A stretch of 64,000 nucleotides of DNA from Epiperipatus broadwayi (taxonomy: Eukaryota; Onychophora; Udeonychophora; Euonychophora; Peripatidae), in the NCBI GenBank assembly GCA_028023455.1, contig JAQFVV010000063.1, positions 3,283,081 to 3,347,080 on the forward strand. Reading direction: 5' to 3'. The position numbers were made by a program, and so were the translations under genes. Below the pieces are notes generated by a model. The model had not been told where the DNA came from. It searched no databases and saw nothing but the letters and a program-made list of their open reading frames with translations. Below, piece by piece: positions 22,354 to 34,793 of this stretch. Each line of letters starts with the position of its first letter. Position 1 is the first letter of the stretch.

Positions 22354-23357
22354 ACCTGGGTCTCGTTTTATGCAGTAGATAGGTTCCACAGAAAACCCGC
22401 ATTAAAAAAAAAAGCACACAAAAATAGACTTAACTTACCTTGAAAAATGGGGGATAGGGTCTGTAATTTTCAGAATTCGCATAAAAGCAAAGCAACAAGA
22501 AAAAATTACTTTAAAATTCGCATTAAAAAAAATAAGGAAATAAAGTATGACTAATAAAAAATATCAAATATTTGAAAAAAATTGGTACAAGACAAACTTT
22601 TTTTTATTAACTACAGTATTTAATTTGACATTTTTTCATAAGTATTTTTTGATGGTATGTGGTTCATTTGTAAACTGATAAGAAATCAGATTCATTGATT
22701 TGATGTGGTGTAGCTTCTCCTTGAATGAAGTCAAGAATCTCTCAACAATTATGCCCAGAGTAACTTGTTAGCCACTTTATTTTCCATTCCCCACTCTAAG
22801 TTTTCCCATATTCTGCTCCATCTGATTTACACAACTAGTGTCAATTTCAGTCTTTTGCTGTGTTAATGGTTTTCTGTTGACAACTGATTTTTACTACTGA
22901 AATTTTAAATGTTCACATTTTGTTTCTATATTAAAAAAATGATATCGCAATCAAAACAAAAAGATTACACATTATCATTAGAAATATTATTTTCAGTTTA
23001 TAAAATCAATAAAATCTTTGTCATTTATTTTAAAAATCTACATAACAAAATACGTTTTAAAAGTTTAAAATTTTTGAATATTCATTGCGATATTTTTATA
23101 TGTAAGTATAAATAAATCTATTATTATTATTTACTAATTTATTCTAAATACAGCTTCAGGTCCTATTTATGTTACCTGATAATATAACGTTATATTTTTT
23201 GGGGGGAAAAAGTATTTCAAGCCAAAATAAGTTATTAATAATTTAAATTTCTTGATATCTAATAAATATAGTGAAATATTAAAAATATTAAGAAGAAACA
23301 TGAATCACATAACTTCAAAATCGCATTAAAATAATCCGCATAAAACGAGACCCAGGT
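22354..23357. mobile_element. pogo/Tigger-like non-autonomous DNA transposon
   Basis: The terminal inverted repeats are ACCTGGGTCTCGTTTTATGC (from 22354) and GCATAAAACGAGACCCAGGT (to 23357). Subterminal ATTCGCATAAAA and TCGCATTAAAA motifs recall the CTCGTTTTATGCG ends of Tigger/pogo elements, which duplicate TA at the target. TA-rich flanks are present, but the exact duplication is ambiguous. The roughly 1-kb body holds no transposase, only a low-complexity frame at 22909-23115 and an inserted LINE tail at about 22691-22880. Confidence 0.7.
22691..22880 (-). mobile_element. Truncated 3' end of the CR1/L2-like LINE, inside the pogo-like element
   Basis: Read on the minus strand this segment matches the last 150 or so bases of the LINE at 50590-54735: ATGGAGCAGA, GAATGGAAA, AAGTGGCTAACA, GGGCATAATTGTTGAGAGAT, then ACTTCATTCAAGG and an ACATCAAATCA tail. 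It is heavily 5' truncated, as usual for LINEs, and lies within the inverted repeats of the host DNA element, so it landed there later. Confidence 0.78.
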
Positions 23358-24732
23358 ATATATTAATATTATTTTATAAGCTTCTCATTTCTAGCATACA
23401 CTCATTAACTGTTACAATCTTCAATAAATATATATAAATGATTACTAAAAAACTTTTATCAGGTCATACATTATTTCATTTTTTTAATGCCGGATATAAA
23501 TTACAAAAATTAAAGATCAAATGTATATATTTTTATTTTTTATAAACTATATTTATTCTTTTTTTTTCAACATTTCAATTCTTTTTATTCTTATATTTAA
23601 ACTATAATTTATCATCCTTGCATTTTCAAATATCTATTTATAGACATTGGACAAAATATAAGTGATCCTAAGATGCATTTCAACTAAATTATTATTTTTA
23701 GTCCACTTACCATCACACACTATTCGATTGTTTTATTTTTGTTCTGTATATGTCTGATAATTATTTATGAAAATTATTGAAAGCTTGTAATTATTTTATA
23801 AATAATATTAGTTGTTATAATGCATTTGCAAGAAAATCAAAATTGTTTACATAAAACTCTTTCAATATATTAATTTTAATTTTGTATGTATATATGTTAT
23901 CTATCGTCATTCATCAAAAATTTGTATGATTACAATTGCACAAAGCGATTTTAATTAAAATATTGTAGGTGTTTCCTGTGTGAACGTAAATGTGATAGAA
24001 CCTAAAAATAATTGAATACTTTGATTTTATTATGCTGTCAAACAATGACTCTATTTAGAAATTTTTTTATTTACATTTGTAAACACCTTTTAAGCAAAGA
24101 AAATCATAGCATTTTTAAAAAGCTAGCGACTTAATATGATGTTAAATGATACCATATCAACATCAAACAAAAAATAATAATGTAAATTTTTCCTTTTCTG
24201 CCAACAGAAAAAAAAAAACCCAAATATTTTTAATCTAGTAAATTAAAATGTGTGTACACATAAATATTTGTTAAAATTATATTGTTTTTTTTTTTTGCCA
24301 ACAATTTTTAATACAGTATTAAAATGATTATTTAATATGTTATAATCCTCCCCCCCCCCAAAAAAAAAATGTTTTGCATTTTATTAATTAGTTAAAATCA
24401 AATAAAATGTTATCTTTTATTTTTATCAAAGAATTATAACCAATCCTCCTAATAAAACAATAAATAGAGAAAAGAAGGAAGTAAATATCTTTAATATAGA
24501 AAATGACAGTTTATCCCCTAACAAACTTTGAATATTAAAAAAAAAAAGAATTAAATAAAAAAAAAACTTGACAATTAAGTAGAAAGTAAATTAATGCTGC
24601 TTATTTATGATCTGGTAAAAAAAAACTATACCTATATTTTGATTTTAAGTAAAGAATGTTTATATATATTACATTACAAAATATTCAAACTTCATTTTGA
24701 ATATTGTATTAAAATTATTTGAAAAAATTAAC
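23358..24732. other. AT-rich DNA, nothing recognised
   Basis: Homopolymer runs, including poly-C at about 24350, and no coding signal. Confidence 0.5.
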
Positions 24733-25290
24733 AATAATTTAGTATATGAAATATTTATTTTATATAGTACATTTATAAACTGTAATATTAATAATCAGCC
24801 ATAAAGCTAATGCACTTGCCCTTTGTGGATTTTTAACTATATATGCTCTCACTTCCAAACACAAAATAAAGTCTTTGTGAAAAGATAGAATGAATCCATC
24901 TACCTTTTTGACCCAAATATGTATGGGTAAATCTTAAGCATTTGGAAATGAGAGCATGAAGATGCTAAGCAATCACTTTAAATTACTTTTACTATGCTTG
25001 AATAAATGACACATCATTCATTCAAGCATAGTATAGGCATAGTATTTGTGTCATCATTCAAGCATAGTAAAAGTAATTTAAAGTTATCACTTAATATCTC
25101 CACGATCTCATTTCCAAATGCTTAAGATTTGCCCATACATAAATGTTTTGATAGAAAAGATAGATGGATTCATTCTATCTTTTCACAAAAACTTTATCTT
25201 GTGTTTGGAAGTGAGAGTATTCATTTATAGTTAAAAATGCACAAAGTGTATGTGTATTAACTTTATGGCTTATTATTAATAATTTAGTAT
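24733..25290. mobile_element. Family F foldback element with 13-bp target duplication
   Basis: The direct repeat AATAATTTAGTAT occurs exactly at 24733-24745 and 25278-25290. Between them are long inverted arms: AATCAGCCATAAAGC..CACTT against a right arm ending TTTATGGCTTATTATT, with inner pairs GAATGAATCCATCTA/TAGATGGATTCATTC and TTTAAATTACTTTTACTATG/CATAGTAAAAGTAATTTAAA. A short unpaired tail lies next to the left duplication (CTATATAAAATAA on the minus strand), resembling the tails of families D and G. No ribozyme core was seen. Confidence 0.83.
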
Positions 25291-25344
25291 GTTTTTTTTT
25301 AAAGAATCAGTATTCCATATATATATATATATATATATGGGTAA

Positions 25345-25625
25345 AAGAACTGATATCATTAACATTATTTAAAAAAAGAGACTGAAATGGAGCCAGGGAA
25401 GACATATTTTTAGAAAAGATGATAATAGATGGGCAATTGAAATGTTAATAGGGATTCCAAGAAAATGTAAAAGATCTGGAAAATATTAAAAGTAAAATGG
25501 ATGGGTGAAATAAGGAAGTTTGTTGGTATGATGTGAAGAAGGCTGTAGATTGAGAAAACTGGTTTAAATTTGGAGACTTTTATTCTGTAGTGAATTGATA
25601 ATGGTTAAACATGATGCTCATGTAG
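25345..25625 (+). mobile_element. RTE-like LINE 3' fragment
   Basis: Decayed translation matches the C-terminal signature of RTE-type LINE proteins, also seen intact at 30058-30321: W.GH..RR.DD.RW.IE becomes DDNRWAIEMLIGIPRKCKRS, followed by a W..E..K pattern. It is 5' truncated and full of stops. It follows a (TA)n run. Confidence 0.68.
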
Positions 25626-28084
25626 AAGTAGGAGTATTTTTTATGTTTGGAGGGCTTTGTGATGTAATGGTAGTGCATCACTTCAGTTCATGTTTGACCC
25701 ATCAGGATTTAAAAGCTTCTTTCAGAGATAGTTAATCCATATTGTGACATAGATAAATATCAAATCCGTAAATGGGTATCTGGTTATTTTGTTAAGAGTA
25801 TAAAACAATGATAAAAAACTACTCAAAATCTCCTTACTTAGTAATTAGCAAGTTGGGTAAAAGAAATATTTTGCTTCACTGCTTTATGATGAGACCTATT
25901 GGGTAAGACTTTACCTCTAAATGGGTTATTTGAAATTCCTTTATTTTTTATCTTAGTTTTTTTTTTATTGCTGTGTAAATTCCAGTAAAATATTAATAAC
26001 ATTATTACTATGAGAATTGACTCCTCTTCCCTTTTATTATGAATTTTATCATAATGCTGTTTTTATGGTATCAATTCACACCATCAGTTTAGACCTATTG
26101 TATATATGTTGTATATAATTTATGTTTTTTATCATTTTTGACTACTATTGAATAGTAATTTCAAAAGTTCTGATTTCGCTAATCTTCATGGTTGTAAACT
26201 AAACTCTAATAAATAGATTTTTTAATATAAAATTTTAATGAGTGGTCATAAATATGTAGAATAATTTTTATTAATAAAATATGACTTTATTGAACTACAA
26301 CAATAGACCCATTAGGATATACAATTTTAATGCAAAATCAAGACCAAATAATGATAGATAATCAAAAAAAAAAACAGTTACAAACAAAAAAATAAATCAT
26401 AAATATGAAAAAACAATTGTTTAAAAAAATTTTTTTATTCATCACAAAATCAAAACTTGAAAACAAATCACATCACAACTTTATTTTTAATTGAAATGCA
26501 AACTAATTCATAATTTTTATAAAAATATTTATTAAAACAATTCCATTAAAATTCCTATTAAAATTAATTAAATATTATTTTAAGTAAATAATAAAAAGGT
26601 AACATCAGTAAAATACTTATATTACTTCTTAATCAATTTGTTTAAGAAATTTTTATTTGTTGTTATTATCTAATATTTAGAAGAAAACAAGTAAGAATAA
26701 AATGAATCTAAAAGGCATTAAAATTTTACCAGCCTGGGTTTGGTAAGGAATTAAAAGTTTAAATATGCTTTGCTTTTTAAAATATAAATGAACTGACTTC
26801 AAAGCAACTCAAATTTTGGTCTTGTTATTTATTAAATAATCACTTTTCTGTTAGGTCAGACAACATTGGGTTATGGCAGAGTGAGATTCCTCATACCTGA
26901 ACTGGTTTTTTAAATTTTTATTTATTTTTTATTCAGAAATCTTTTATTAATAGTAAATGACTCTTAATACTGGTTCAACTACTCAATATAATCATCCATA
27001 ACTTTTCATAATAGTTTATTGAAATTTATCAAAGTATCTGAAAATATTTTCTGAAACATTTCCTACGTTTATTTTTTTATTTCACACCTTTTTAAAACTT
27101 TTTATTTTAATATAAATATTTGATATTAACATTTGCAAGTAGTTTTAAGTTTTTTATTTGTCTTCGTTATTTTTAATAAGCGTCTTTTATCGTTCCAAAA
27201 TTTTTATATTCTATTTAATCAAATGAAAAAGGGATATTATCTAAAGAAATACATAAAAATTACTTTTTGCAGTTTTGTTTTTTTTTAAAAAAAGACAATA
27301 TAACATTTATAAATGATTTGGAGATTATAAGCTCTCAGGGAAATTGTATAAAGTTTAGTTTGAATTCAGTTTTATACAAAAAAAAATTTCTGGAAAAAAA
27401 ATATAAAATTACTATTATAATTAAGATGAGAATAATACAGAAAAAAGAGTCATTGATTTAAATATTAAATTTCTTGATTTCTCTTAGCTCATTTTTCCTT
27501 TCTTTACATACATATATTCTCATATAAACACATTTATCTATAAGTTGATGAAATATAAATAAGATACAGATGACTGTGTCTATGGATATATAATCAATTT
27601 TTAAATTATACATTAATGAAATTTCTATATGTAATTTTCCTTTCATAAATTAAAAATTTTAATTTATAAAAATCTATGTAATTTCTATTTTTTTAAAAAA
27701 AAAAAATCCTAGAAAAAAATAAGTATATCTTGTTACTGTAATAACAGCTATAATGCTTTGATTTTTTTTCAAAATGGTGTACTTATGCAACTATTAATTT
27801 AATGTATATTTCATGTTTAATCTTTGTTTTATTTTATTTATTTAATATAATTAGTAAGTTATAAATTTATTTATACATTATATTGTATTTATATTTTATT
27901 GGTTAACTATTAAAATTTTATAGAAATTATGTGTTTCTTTTTTGATAAATTCCAAGCATGGTGATAAAATATTTTAAATATCAAATAACATTTGTATTAG
28001 AAGTAGTAAATTCATTTTACTTATTTGACTTCAGAGCCATATATTGTAAACGTGACTGAGCAATAAAAACTAAGATGATAATAG
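25626..28084. other. AT-rich DNA, nothing recognised
   Basis: Long A/T-only stretches with chance frames such as 27267-27461. No element ends or coding motifs were found. Confidence 0.5.
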
Positions 28085-28445
28085 TATATCTAAATTCCCA
28101 GATTAATTTCTGGATAATAGCTTTCTACAGTGAAGGCCATTAGATCCGCAGCAACACATTCTTAATACTATCCAAGTTAATAATATCAGAGATTAAAAAT
28201 GCCCAATATTTTGAACTTAATATGTTGTATAGATGTACAAGTTTGATACTGAAGTATGTAGTTATAGCCTAGTACAAGTCTATATAAGTAATCAAATAAT
28301 ATAACTTGTATAGAAAACTTTAGAAAAGTTTAAAATCTCAGATTATTAGTTTAGATGATATGAAAAGGTTGGCCATTGGATGTGTAAATGATTATACTCA
28401 AATTATAAAAAGCCACAACAAGAAACTAGTTGGGGAAGTTAAATA
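28085..28445. mobile_element. Old inverted pair of family A hammerhead arms
   Basis: On the minus strand near 28085-28150 a ruined copy reads CTTCACTG..CCAGAAATTAATCTGGGAAT. On the plus strand near 28408-28445 another reads AAAGCCACAACAAGAAACTA then GTTGGGGAAGTTAAAT. Both line up with the family A hammerhead region and have the same head-to-head order as 13894-14065. Neither has a usable core. Confidence 0.5.
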
Positions 28446-29932
28446 CACTTCAAGCATATAATGTTTATTGATTATTCAGATTTATAATAGAAGGCTCTGA
28501 AGTAATGATGCTAAATATTTTTAAATTGGCATTTTAAAGTATTATACATAATTTTACACTATTATTTTATCAACATAAATATGTGTATAAATTTAAATAA
28601 TAATTAATACAATCTAAGTGATAAATTTTGGATAAATTTTTGATTCACAGTAAAAATCTTTGGTACTTGTGAGATTTCTTGAAAACCAAGATGGCAGCCC
28701 ATATTTTTGATAAATCTCCAGTTTCGGGGAAGGCCCAAAAAATGTTTACAAAAAAATGCCTGCTAGAAATCTGACAGAAAACAGATATCAAAAATTGTTT
28801 TTTCTTCTTTGTAATTGCACCTAATAAATCAAATGAAATTTAAAATTTGTAAAAAAAAAAAAATACAGCTATCTTTTAGTGTATTATGAAGTCACTTAAA
28901 TAAATTACTTGTAAAAAAAGACAATTTCAGATTTTATTTATTTATATATGTTACCAGCAGAGTATGAAAAACAGCATTGTATAGAATTGTATACAATGCC
29001 AAAACTGGGAAGTCCAAATATGAAGTCCTTAGATTTTTGCACCATTTTCTAGGCATTCTATAAAATGCCAAAAGGCAAATTGGCAAAGTATAAAATATTT
29101 TCAGAAATAATTTTTTTTCTTTCATTTTATCTTTTTTTTTTTTTACTCTTGGAACTGGAATGACCCTAACAAATTTGAGAGTAGGTGTTAATAAGATATA
29201 TATATATAAAGATGTGTATATATGTCCAATGATCAAAAATTTACAACGTAGAAAATTTTAATTACATTTTTTTTTATTAATTTCTAATTATTATTTTTTT
29301 TATATTTTAGTTATTTTTTTTTTTTTCCAATCATGGCTAATTGAAATCACAGAGAGTAAATTGGTAAGAAGGATCCAGGGTATATTTTTGTTTTCTTAAA
29401 CACATATTTTTTTTACAATTAATTTAATTTTTGGCTAGACTTAACAAAATATAAATCATTCAAATAAAAACATGGTTAAGGATAAATCAAAAGCAAAATG
29501 GTGATACTTTGCAATATTTTTTAAAGTGCTTTTATTTAAAAAAAGAAATTATGTACAATTTAAAATGTCATTCAGGTCTATCTTGTAGATACAAGTAATT
29601 CAGTACTAGTCTTTTTATGTAGAAAAATCCTCATGTTTTATATTTTGTATTTATTATATATTCGCATGCATCTTTTCAATAAAAGTTTTTTTCATATTTT
29701 TCTGAAATTCTATTTGTCATTCATTATAATGTCTACGTATTCTATACAATGGCTCGGAAAAATATGTAAAAAATTATAAAATAAAACATTTGCCTAAAAA
29801 CCTCACATAATGTATAGAATGCCTAGGCATTCTTATACAATGCCTACTTTTCACATTTTGCCAATAACGTGTGTGTATAGTATATATATAATATCTTGAT
29901 ATTGTGCCATTATTAATATGAAAATTCTATAA
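28446..29932. other. AT-rich DNA with a possible degenerate element
   Basis: Segments at about 28974-29080 and 29730-29860 share ATGCCTAGGCATTCTATA-like and TATACAATGCC-like strings in both orientations, suggesting the ends of an old inverted-repeat element. No protein was recognised. Confidence 0.35.
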
Positions 29933-29937
29933 CAGTG

Positions 29938-31858
29938 TGTTATGTAGGAATTAATTTTCTTTAGAACACAAAGGAAATAAAACACATAGTGGCTCAAATT
30001 CTTCATGCAGTTTAATACAAGTTACAATATGTAAGAATAATACGATCATCATCATCATCAACAACCATTATCAATCCACTGTAGGATGAAGGTCTCTCCA
30101 AGTTCAATCCATCTTCTCCGATCTTTAGCTTCTCTTCTCCACATCATCCCTGCACACTTTCTTATTTCATCCATCCATCTCACATGTGGTCTCTTTCTGG
30201 ATCTTTTACAATCTCTTGGAATCCAGTTTAAGATTTCAATTATCCATCTACTATCATCTCTTCTAGCAATATGTCCAGCCCAACTCCAATATTTTAATTT
30301 TTTCAATGAGGTCATTATCACCTGTTTGTTCTCTTACCCATACATTGTGTTTTTGATCTCTTCTTGTTATTCCCAACATGCATCTCTCCATACTTCTCTG
30401 AGTGGTCTGAAGTCTCTGTATTGCTTTTCTATTAAGTGTCCAAGTCTCAGATCTATAAATAAGAATTGGTAAAACACATTTATTAAAAACCTTTCTTTTT
30501 AAACACATATGCATATTTCCTTTTACTATCAAGTTATTTTTACCAAAAGCACTCCAACCAAGTTTAATTCTATGATTAATTTCCTCCATTATGTTTTCAT
30601 CTGCCTTAATAATCTGACCAAGGTATTTGTAACTGTTAATTTCTTCTAATTCATCATAATCAATCTTTATTTTCACATTTTGAGCAAATCGATTAAACAT
30701 TCCTTTAATATTTTTAACATTTATCTTTAGTCCTACTTTCATCTGATAACCCCTGCAACATTTCCTGCAGCTCTGAAGCATTATTTGCAAAAACAACTAC
30801 ATCATCTGTGAAATCTAAATGACTTAAATAATCTTCATTTAATTTCACTCCTTTAGCTTCCCATTTTAATCCACAAAATACTTCTTGCAGCACTGCTGTA
30901 AAAAGTTTTGGTGATATGGAGTCACCTTATCTTACACCCTTCTCAATGTTGACTTTCCCAATATCATTATGTAATCTAATTGTTGCTGTTGCATTTTTAT
31001 AAATATTCTTTAAAATATGACAATATCCTGGATCTATACCTTGATGATTCAATGCTTTAATCACTGAAGAAATGTTTATGAAATCAAATGCCTTTTCTTA
31101 ATCTACAAATCCAAAACATAATGGTAATTCATATTCATTTGTCCTTTCTATAACTTCTCTTAGTACCTGAATATAATCTATTGTACTAAAACCACTTTTA
31201 AATCCAACTTGTTCTCTTGGTTGGTGGAAATACAATATATAACCCTAGCCAAGATATAATATTCATGTAAGATGACACTCTTCTCAATTACATAAATCCC
31301 CACTCCATTGCCTTGAATATAAATCCCTTAATATATATTCAATTTGCCATGATTAAAGTCATTTAATCATGCAGGCCCTTAAGGTGTAAAATCATAATAA
31401 GATCAGAATGATCTGTTTTAAGCCTAGTCAGCTTAGGTACTTTCAGGAGCCAATGTCCTGGGTAATAAGATGTTCTCTTCTGGTTTCTTCCAATGCTTCT
31501 CTCCAATGGGAATCCCAGTTGACCTGAAATGATAAAAATGGGGAGCACTTCTTTTTTTGTTCTAGTCTTTTTATACTTCTTTTCTCTTTTGTTTTCTGAA
31601 GTAATAATAAAGTTCATGAGAATCCAGGTGAAGAGTTTTATCAGTTCAAACTTTACTGTAACTTCAATTAGTAATTAGCTGATATTAATTGAATTTTTTC
31701 CATTATCTGATCTTACTTTTTCTTTTCCATAATTAGTTCCTGTTACAATATTTCAATTAAATATTTTGTTTAATTAATATTCGATTTTCTCTATTACTTT
31801 ATTTCTTTTTAATATTATTTTTTATCTCTTCACATAATTTTAATATACATACATTTCA
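29938..31858 (-). repeat. LTR of the outer gypsy element (3' LTR), split by an RTE insertion
   Basis: LTR sequence at 29938-30046 and 31229-31858 matches the right LTR at about 44190-44903: TTAATTTTCTTTAGAACACA, GTTACAATATRTAAGAATAA, CACACTCTTCTCA, CATAAATCCCCACTCCATTG, GGAGCCAA..TGGGTAATAAGATGTTC, and CACATAATTTYAATATACAT at the end. Just inside, AGTAAGGGGAGGAT on the minus strand (31860-31878) is the polypurine tract that primes plus-strand synthesis. Confidence 0.85.
30047..31228 (-). mobile_element. RTE-like LINE, 5' truncated, inserted in the LTR
   Basis: Minus-strand coding pieces in order: REQVGFKSGFSTIDYIQVL (RT fingers), FGFVD.EKAFDF (motif A), GDSISPKLFTAVLQE (motif B), LSHLDFTDDVVVFA (catalytic box, FADD changed to FTDD), YKYLGQII, then the C-terminal frames at 30263-30796 and 30058-30321 with WSWAGHIARRDDSRW, RPHVRWMDEIRKCAG and WIELGETFILQW. 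It ends in a (GAT)n tail at 30046-30060, the typical RTE 3' end. Endonuclease and ORF1 are absent. Frames are long but broken. Confidence 0.9.
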
Positions 31859-33098
31859 TCAATCCTCCCCTTACTCCAGAAAATAGATTAGTATGGTTTA
31901 AACATAATCCTGTAATTTTTGGGCATACCTTTTATATGCTGAGGTCTGAGCAATCTTTGGCTTTCACTGGACTATATCTCAGTTTCTGGTTCAGTTTCTT
32001 TACATTCTAAGTGAGGCTGTTTTGCATTCATTCTTTCTTTGCTTTTCACTCAGTTTCATTGATTCTTTGCTATCCAATAGTATTGCCATTGGAAACTGGA
32101 TGTCTTTTGTGATTTGATGATGAACATGATTTATATGCTTCCAATATTCCTTTCCATTTTGTATTTAAATGGTTACTATTTGTCTGGATAATTTACTGGT
32201 GATTATCCCTTTAATCCATTTCTTTTTGAAAAGATCACATATTCAAACTTCTTCACCTATTTGAAATGTGTTGTCTTCACATTGTAGTGGAATTATTCAT
32301 TCATTTTGGGGATTAACATTGCAAGTTTAATATACAATTTCCTGCCCATCAGCATCTCATCCAGGGATCTATTTCTAACTGTTAATGGCATGGAGTGTTG
32401 ATGAAGCACCATATCATTTAAAACTTCTTGCATGTTGTTACAAGCACATTTTCTTAAAGCTCTTAATTTGTTGAATGCTTTTTCAGCTAGGCATTGAATT
32501 CAGGATGGTAGGAAGGTATGCGGATGTATTTGATTTCCTTATTTGTAAACTAATCTTCCTTCTCTTGAGCAGTAAAACCCATGTCATTATCTGAAATGAT
32601 TATTTCCTGTAATCCTCTGCATGAAAAAAATAGCATTTAAACCTTATACTGTTTTACTTGTACTAGTATTTTTAACAATGTGTAACTCCACTCATTTAGA
32701 GTATGAGTTGATGAGTATTAATAGTATTTTCTCATTGATAGAGCCAACATGATCCATGTGTAATCTCTCCCATGGTTTATCTGCTTTAGGCCATAATCTT
32801 ATATTATTTATGTTTCGTGATTCTTTTAGACTGGTAGGTTGTATATTTCTTAAAAGTAATTTTCTATATTTACAGTTATTCTTGTCACCAGATGTAACTA
32901 CATGCTAAAACTTTTGTGCCCACTACTCCTGGATGGCCTTTGTGTAATAGTTTTAAGACTATTTCTACCCTCAGTTGACATAACCCTGCCCCTCATTAAT
33001 ACACATCCATTTTTAAGTACACTAACCTGAATTCATATTGCACTAAATCATTTTCTAACTATTATAGGGTTGATTTTACTTTGTAATATGAATAGTAG
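31859..33098 (-). pseudogene. Outer gypsy element: integrase region
   Basis: The minus-strand translation shows the end of pol: RVEIVLKLLHKGHPGVVGTK (H2C2 zinc-binding region), WERLHMDHVGSINEKILLI (catalytic core start with its first aspartate), SYSK.VELH, AFNKLRALRKCACNNMQEVL, NRSLDEMLMGRKLYIKLAML and IPKMNE at the core end. There are many frameshifts and stops. The pol sequence stops at 33098 where the inner element begins, and on its other side (43041) protease, not RT, continues. Confidence 0.82.
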
Positions 33099-33297
33099 TG
33101 TAAAGGGTAGCTTACAATGCACACATTCCTAAAAAGATCAAGCCTATTTATTGAACCCAATCCATTTGGAATTTATATTAATGGTGGGAAGATTATTTGT
33201 TTATTATTTATTACATATATACATATAATGCACAATAGATTGTTTTATTATAAAATAAAATATGATCAATATTTTACAAAGTAATATTGTATATATA

Positions 33298-33875
33298 TGA
33301 AAAACAAAAAACAAGTTAAGAACTTGTTAACGCTTGTATTTATGTCAACAGATGGCATTCTACCAAAAACACCGTCAAGCGTATGTTTACATAAATGTCA
33401 GAGCAAGCATTCTTAGCTAATGCTTGCATTTATGTCAACAGATGGTGTTTTTGGTAGAATGCCATCTGTTGACATAAATACAAGTGTTAGCAAGTTTTTA
33501 ACTTGTTTTTCATAAATGTACCTTTGAGGTCTTTCTAGCAATGATATATATATTGCAGAGGCTTCTACTATGTGGTGATGCTGAACTGAGACAGACCCAT
33601 ATAGCTATCTGGCTTGCTATACTGAATTTGAAGACATTATGTGTCTAAAAGATTCACGCTTGCAAGCTGAATAGAAACTGTTTCATAAATGCTCAGAGTT
33701 TGTGTTTAGATCTAGTTTCTTATTCCTGTCTTTCACTGAAAATAGCAAATAGCTTGAAATCATGATCTGAAAGTGGAATTAAAGTTAGAGATAGTGAATG
33801 CTTGCTCTGATGTTTATGTAAACATACGCTTGACAGTGTTTTTGGTAGAACGCCATCTGTTGACATATATATAAA
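33298..33875. mobile_element. Family C hammerhead foldback element, inside the 5' LTR
   Basis: It is present in this LTR and absent from the same place in the other LTR (about 40664-40690), where a plain (TA)n run stands, so both the empty and filled sites are visible. Ends are GAAAAACAAAAAACAAGTTA and CCATCTGTTGACAT, with inverted blocks CAACAGATGGCATTCTACCA and TGGTAGAACGCCATCTGTTG. The insertion site is a TA microsatellite, as for the second copy at 56829-57605. Confidence 0.85.
33731..33772 (+). ncRNA. Decayed hammerhead ribozyme, family C
   Basis: Stem I TTTCA with TGAAA, stem II AGC/GCT with loop AAATA, GAAA, stem III palindrome ATCATGAT and C at the cleavage site (33767) are all kept. 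The first core strand is CTGAAAA instead of CTGATGA, so G8 is lost and cleavage should be abolished. The matching changes in stem I against the 57-kb copies keep pairing. Confidence 0.7.
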
Positions 33876-34260
33876 CTATCTGATTAAATAAACTAATGTA
33901 TATATATATTTTTAATTTAAAATTGAATATTAATTTATAGTTAAATGCTTTTGGGATAGCCTGAAGTTAAGTTAGGTGGTGATATGCGAAAATAAAACTG
34001 ATTTTATTATTATTATTTTTTTTTTTATTTGTAATAAATGAAATGTATTTAAACAATAGGCAGTTTAAAATCTCAGTGTTTCACAGGATTTATGCAGCAT
34101 TTTATATAAAAATAGAAACTTTTTAAAAAATTGTTCTTCTTGAAAATAGTATAGCAGCTACAACAATAGAAAGCAGAAAACTAAAATGTAGAACGTTAAA
34201 ATGGAGTTGTTGTTTTTTTATTTAAATCAAAAACATTTTTAAAAGTCAAATGCTGTAACT

Positions 34261-34442
34261 AAAAGTTTACCAAATTCAGAGGAAAGAAAGTGAAATAAGA
34301 AGTAAGAATAACTAATAAATTTTGTAATAATTGAAGCATGTTTTAAAAGTTAAAAGTTTACCAAATTCAGAGGAAAGAAAGTGAAATAAGAAGTAAGAAT
34401 AACTAATAAATTTTGTAATAATTGAAGCATGTTTTAAAAGTT
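34261..34442 (+). repeat. Tandem duplication of 91 bp in the 5' LTR only
   Basis: The unit starting AAAAGTTTACCAAATTCAGA occurs at 34261 and again at 34352, almost identical. The 3' LTR has one unit (about 41100-41190). The duplication therefore arose after integration. Confidence 0.88.
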
Positions 34443-34687
34443 GTTGGAGTAATTTTAAATATTTTAAATCTTATTTCAAAAAGAATAACGAAAATTAATC
34501 TGCTGAAAATTGGAAAGAAAGAAAAATGAAATAATTTTCTTAATATATATATATACATAAAGTGCTTCTATATTATCCAATAAAAATTTATGATTACAAA
34601 TAATTATTAAATTGTACTTTAATATGAATATGGGCTAGAGCAAAACATGCGATTGTGTATCATGGTATTTCCTACCAGCTGCATTAC

Positions 34688-34793
<106 letters not shown>

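Noticed and set aside
30086-30472. Plus-strand 128-codon frame
   Set aside because: Antisense to the well-supported RTE C-terminal coding region.
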